Source of the DNA: Paralvinella palmiformis
Lineage: Eukaryota > Annelida > Polychaeta > Terebellida > Alvinellidae
Reading direction: 5' to 3'
Assembly: GCA_025642065.1 (NCBI GenBank)
Contig: JAODUP010000437.1
Location: 526,001 to 590,000 of the forward strand
Length of the DNA: 64,000 nucleotides
Shown here: positions 59,261 to 64,000 of the stretch, one piece after another
Layout: every line of letters begins with the position of its first letter
Numbering within the stretch: the stretch's first letter is position 1
Translations under genes and position numbers: made by a program
Notes under the pieces: model-generated
What the model was told of the DNA's origin: nothing
The model's database searches: none
What the model saw: the letters and a program-made list of their open reading frames with translations, nothing else

Positions 59261-60460
59261 TCAGTTTACTCTCAGTAATTGTAATTTATGTGCAATGACA
59301 TATCAGAGAGCCGTCTCCAACATGTCATTCATATTTGTCAAACGGGGATAGAGTGTCAATTACAAAAGCCACCGTCAGGTCGTAGAATGATGATAAAAGG
59401 ATTGTCTTAACACAATTTGGAACACATAGTTCTCACTTAGTAAAAATCGCCAAGTCTTCGACTAAGAGGACATGTTCCTTATTTATGGCATACTTTTATT
59501 AAATATGTAGACAGTCTAGTCAGCATCCATTGACTATTCATATATATATCATACAATAACATAAACTTTATATTTATGTTGAAAATAGTATTCATCGCTT
59601 CATTGTTTTAGCAAATCAATGCTAAAAGCCAATGCTGAATATCAACACCCAACAGTAATTATTTCGAGGTTGAGAAAAATGCCATATTACTAGCACGGCC
59701 TAAGTTACTCAATGTGACTGAATCATCTGTTCAATTGATTTACTGACTATAATTGGTATATTCTACACAAATGCTGATATCTGAGAAGACAATCAAATAT
59801 GACAGAATCCCGATTAATAGAAGTTCAATTAAATATCCAATCTTCTAATACACTTAAATAGCGGAATAAATGCTGTGTTATTTCAGTGAAAGCAGCGAGT
59901 TTCTGACCCTGCTAGGATGTCATACGTATGATATCGTTTATATGCTGCTATTACTGGAAATAACGTGTATTCAAACCACCTATTGCGTTCAAGTAGACAT
60001 TACTTGTGTATCATTAGGTTTGTTTCGGTTTTTACTATTTTTAGTGTAGCTGCGGTTGTTTAATTTCGAAAAGGTGTACACATTCTAAACATCGTTTTTG
60101 CATATGCAAAACCATCATGCAAAAAGGGATACAACGAGGTAAACAGCCGAAAATTCACATTATGCTTGCCTAATGTAGGAGAAACATTTCACAACATATG
60201 CCACAGCACATGAGTCATATATTAATTATAATATGTTAGATGTTATTTGCCAAACTTTATAATCACACCTTTTTCATTAAAAATCCTTTGCGGAACAGTA
60301 TATGCCAGTGCAGTTGTATCTGTACTTTTAACCTCTGGCGAATGATAATTCGAAAAAGGGTTAATCGTTTTTTCATATAGATAAATTGAATACCATCCAT
60401 CATATAATTATTAAAATATTTACCTATCATACATACAAAGACTGAGATAGTCATTGTATA
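59200..60460 (-). repeat. Array unit B, inverted copy
   Basis: Reverse complement of the 57.05-58.11 kb unit; for example CATGTCATTCATATTTG at 59318 and GCCAGTGCAGTTGTATCTG at 60305. Confidence 0.75.
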
Positions 60461-60639
60461 TTCAAGATACATAATTCGTTTATTATATTATCTGACTATA
60501 GTTAATATCTCGGATAATTAATAACGCAACAATTGTTGTTATAACAAAACAACAAAGATGACTGTTTTTATCAATTAATGTTACTTTAATTTATGATAGC
60601 TGACGTAAAAGTACAAATACAATTCTTTGTGTAAAATTC

Positions 60640-62010
60640 TTTGTGTTAAATAAAAAAATCCATCTTTGAGTCCAGGATTTGTTATATTATAACAGCAATT
60701 ACTTTGTTATTAACGATCCTAGATATTAACTATCGTCAGAAAATATAATAATGGATTATGTTTCTTGTAAATTACAATAACTCTCTCTTTGTATCTATGA
60801 TTGGTAAATATTGTAATAATGATAAGATGGATGGTATTCAATTTGTCTACATGAAAAACGATTAATCCTTTTTTAGAATTATCATCCGCCAGAGTTTTAA
60901 AAGTACAAATACAATTGCAGTGCCATCTACTGTTAGATAACGGATTATTAATGAAATATATTTATTAAAAATTAGGAAAATAACAGCATCTGACATTTTA
61001 TAATTAGTAGATGGGGCGTGCGTTGTGACATATCATGTGAAATGTTTGTCATAAAATAGGCAATCTTGAATTGAATTTTTGGCATTTATCTCTTTGTATC
61101 TCGTTTTGAATGATTGTATTGTATACACAAATGATTTTTATAATTTGAACAGCCTTCAGACATTAAATAACGTCAGGTACAGTTAAAATACAAATAAACC
61201 GATCGAAATATAATAATATACAGGTTATGTCTACTTAGACAAAATGTGTAGTTGAATATATATGATATGAAGTAACAGTCGAATATAAACGATCTACTAT
61301 GTATGCCATCCTAACAGGATCCGGAACTCGCAGTTTACACCGAAATGACACATCACCTATTTCACTATTTGTCTATATTGGAGGATTGGATACGTAATTG
61401 GACTGCTATTAACGGGAATTTATTATCTTTAAGAGCCTTCTTATATATATCAAGATATTTGTGTAGAATCTTCCAATTACAGTTTGTCTTTCTGTAGAAC
61501 TGATTATACAGATATTGAGTAACTTATGCCAGGATAGCAAATGAGCATTCTTCTCATCCCTGAACTAATTACTGTTGGGAGTCGAGGCTCAGGATTGGGC
61601 TTCAGCATACATTTCCCCACACAAAGAATCAACGAATATCCTCTTTGATCGAAATATAAGGTTTATGTTCTTGTATGATAGATATATGAATAGTCAATTG
61701 ATGCTGACTAGATTGTTTAAACATTTAAGAAATACCCTATAAATCAAGTACATTTCCTTTCAACCTAAGACTCGTCGGCGATTACAGGTCCGAAATCGTA
61801 TTAAGACAATCCCTTTATCATCATTCTACGAACTGAACGTGGCTTTTGTAATTGACACTCTATCCCATTTGCCAAATGTGAATGACATGCTGGAGGCTTG
61901 ATCTCTTCTCTGGCATTACACATAAATTACAATTAGTGAGAGTAACATGATTAGAGATGGATTTCACCATCAGTAACATTAAAATTAAACAACGGCATTA
62001 TCCTCTGCTC
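60640..62010 (+). repeat. Array units C and B, copy 3
   Basis: Unit C at 60645-60780 (CATCTTTGAGTCCAGGATTTG), then unit B to the acceptor-like CTGCTCCCAG at 62003-62012. Confidence 0.7.
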
Positions 62011-62339
62011 CCAGGTCATGTGTGTATGTGTGTGTGTTTGTTTAGTTTAGTTTTTTAGGATATATGTATATTTGGAGGTACCTACTCCGAACATCAATAC
62101 CTGAACATCTTTAAAAATTCATTCCTATATAAATACATACATAAATAAATCTATACATACGTGAACCTGAACACACAAAACAGACCATCTCAACATTTGC
62201 GTAGGAGTGTGTGTGTGTAATAAGCATGCCTGGGAGAGTTTATATCTGCATTTGCGTATATGTATGCGCGCGTGTGTGTGCGTGTGCCTGAATGGTGTAT
62301 ATGTGTGCATGTGGGTGTTTATGTGTGTCTGTGCGTCTT

Positions 62340-62530
62340 TGTAATATAAACATAAACGTAACGCTTGAACAAGCTGGCAAATAATGCTATTATTGCACTT
62401 GATACACTTACTACAACACTCAGAGCACCAAGTTGACCAAGATCTACATTATAGTCGAGAATTTATGACACATGATCTGATCAACTGGATTGTTTGGCAT
62501 GGAGCTAAATATTAAAACATGAATAAGATT
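62340..62530 (+). pseudogene. Array ORF A, decayed copy 4
   Basis: LANNAIIALDTLTTTLRAPS then TGA. It is shorter than copies 1-3; the KYCN motif is lost. Confidence 0.4.
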
Positions 62531-63780
62531 ATCTACAAGAGAAAACACTTACTCTATTATTATAGTAAGTTTCATAATCTGGCTAACCGCTAAAGAACAA
62601 GAAATATTCAATTGAACGTTATTCATATTTGAACATGGCGTCAGCTATCATAAATTAGTAACATTAATTTACAAAAAAACACAAAAACAGTCATCTTTGA
62701 GTCCAGGATTTCTTTTCTAATAACAACAATTGCTGCACTTTTAACGATCCTAGGCATTAATTATCGCAAGAAAATATAATAACGGATTATATATTTTATA
62801 CATACAATGAGTATCTCTTTGTATGTATGTTTGGTGAATATTTTAATAATCTTATGATGGATGGTATTCTATTATCTATATGCAAAACGGTTTATCCTTT
62901 ATGGAATTATGATCCGCCAGAGGTTAAAATTACAACTACAATTCCTGAACAAATTTGTTAATGAAAAGGTGTTAATTGTAAATTTTGGCAACTAGCATCT
63001 AATATTATTTAATTAATATATGACTCATGCCCTGTGACATATGTTGTGAAGTGTTTCTCCAAAATTAGGCAATCGTTTTGAATGGTTGTATTATGTATAC
63101 AAAATTAATTTTTAGAATTTGAACTCCTTCTACAAATTAAACAACTCCAGCTATACTTCAAATAGTAATAAACCGAACCAAACCTAATATTACACGGGTA
63201 ATGACTACTTGAAGAAAAAAATACATAGTTGAATACATATTATATCCAGTAAGAGTCGCATATAAACGATATAATACGTATGACATCCTAGCAGGATCCG
63301 GAACTCGCATCTTGCACTGAAATAGCACAGCATTTATTATATTGTTGGGTGTGTACGCTCAGGATCGGGCTTCAGCATACATTTCCTACGACAATGAAGC
63401 AATGAATAATCTCTATATCAGAAATATAATACTTAAGCTATTCAATGATAAAGATATGAATATTCAATGGATGCGGACTAGACTATAAATATTTAAAGAA
63501 ATACGCCATAAATAAGGTAAATCTCCTCTTAATAAATATATGTGTCAAATTGTGTTAAGACAATCCCTTTATCATCATTCTACGACCTAAGGTGGCTTTT
63601 GTAATTGACAGTCTCTCCCATTTGACAAATGTGAATGACAAGCTGAATACCTACTCTCTTTTGTGCCATTGCACATAAATTACAATTAGTGAGAGTAAAT
63701 TGATCTGAGAAGGATTCTACCATCCATATCATTAAAATTCAACAACTGTATTATCCTCTTTTCTCAGGTCATGTGTGTGC
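62513..63780 (+). repeat. Array units C and B, copy 4
   Basis: Unit C at 62515-62800, unit B at about 62900-63770. Unit B ends in TATTATCCTCTTTTCTCAG, then GTCATGTGTG. Confidence 0.7.
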
Positions 63781-64000
63781 CTGCGTGTGCGTGTGTTTAT
63801 TTAAGGATACATGTATCAGTTACTGTATCAGAAATGTAACTGTTGCTAAGAGATTGTACTAGAAGAATTCCATGTATGCAACGTATATATTTATCAATTT
63901 TTTGTGTGTAGATAACACAGAAATAGCCCAGATATTCATTGTGGGTCTATTTATAGGTGTCTGTACTTCCCTATGCGTACTATATTTCCTTGTGTGTTTA
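63781..64000. other. End of window, no gene seen
   Basis: Begins with TG-rich sequence as after the other B units, then unique sequence. Confidence 0.4.

Overview
The window looks like nuclear DNA from an invertebrate animal, most probably a marine mollusc and perhaps a gastropod. I infer this from the strong A+T bias, long (TA)n, (CA)n, (TCAC)n and (AAAT)n microsatellites, dispersed tRNA-headed SINEs with short target-site duplications, decayed non-LTR retrotransposon pieces, and a gene with a GT-AG intron and a signal-peptide exon. The species cannot be fixed from sequence alone. There are no operons, no rRNA and no convincing functional tRNA genes. Most long open frames are translations of microsatellites.

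The only gene that looks intact is at 54.57-55.67 kb on the minus strand. It has a 26-codon signal-peptide exon with a GTAAGT donor, a 175-base intron and a 283-codon exon with six cysteines, giving a predicted 309-residue secreted protein of unknown family. The same family is present as decayed copies: minus strand at 41.98-42.39 kb, which keeps its signal-peptide exon, and plus strand at 0.66-1.03, 13.4-14.3, 28.27-28.52 and 33.4-33.56 kb. Five of the six loci share an upstream block with a TATA-like box, at 12.3, 27.7, 32.75, 43.1 and 56.58 kb. The sixth lies too close to the window edge to tell.

Layout: 0-15.4 kb and 21-28.6 kb are diverged copies of one large segment, and 28.6-33.7 kb is a further partial copy. 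Inside these copies lie two more small-ORF families: a 72-codon cysteine-containing frame at 23.3 kb with relics at 6.45 and 29.37 kb, and a 112-codon ORF at 9.1 kb with relics at 25.2 and 25.5 kb. 15.4-21 kb is filler with SINEs and microsatellites. 31.47-31.76 kb (minus) holds a likely first coding exon of a secreted protein that needs a frameshift at its signal peptide. 34-41 kb is nearly gene-free, with a LINE 3' end at 36.2 kb and a hairpin-rich 49-bp minisatellite at 39.5 kb. 43.3-54 kb holds SINEs, a 530-bp (TCAC)n tract and a tandem duplication carrying (GACA)n. 56.8-64 kb is an array of direct and inverted copies of a 2-4 kb unit with a short repeated ORF.

The most interesting signal is this nested set of lineage-specific, duplicated, mostly dead small secreted-protein genes, which suggests birth-and-death evolution of a secreted effector or signalling family. 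That role is inference. Alignments were made by eye, so identities are qualitative and block borders are approximate to tens of bases.
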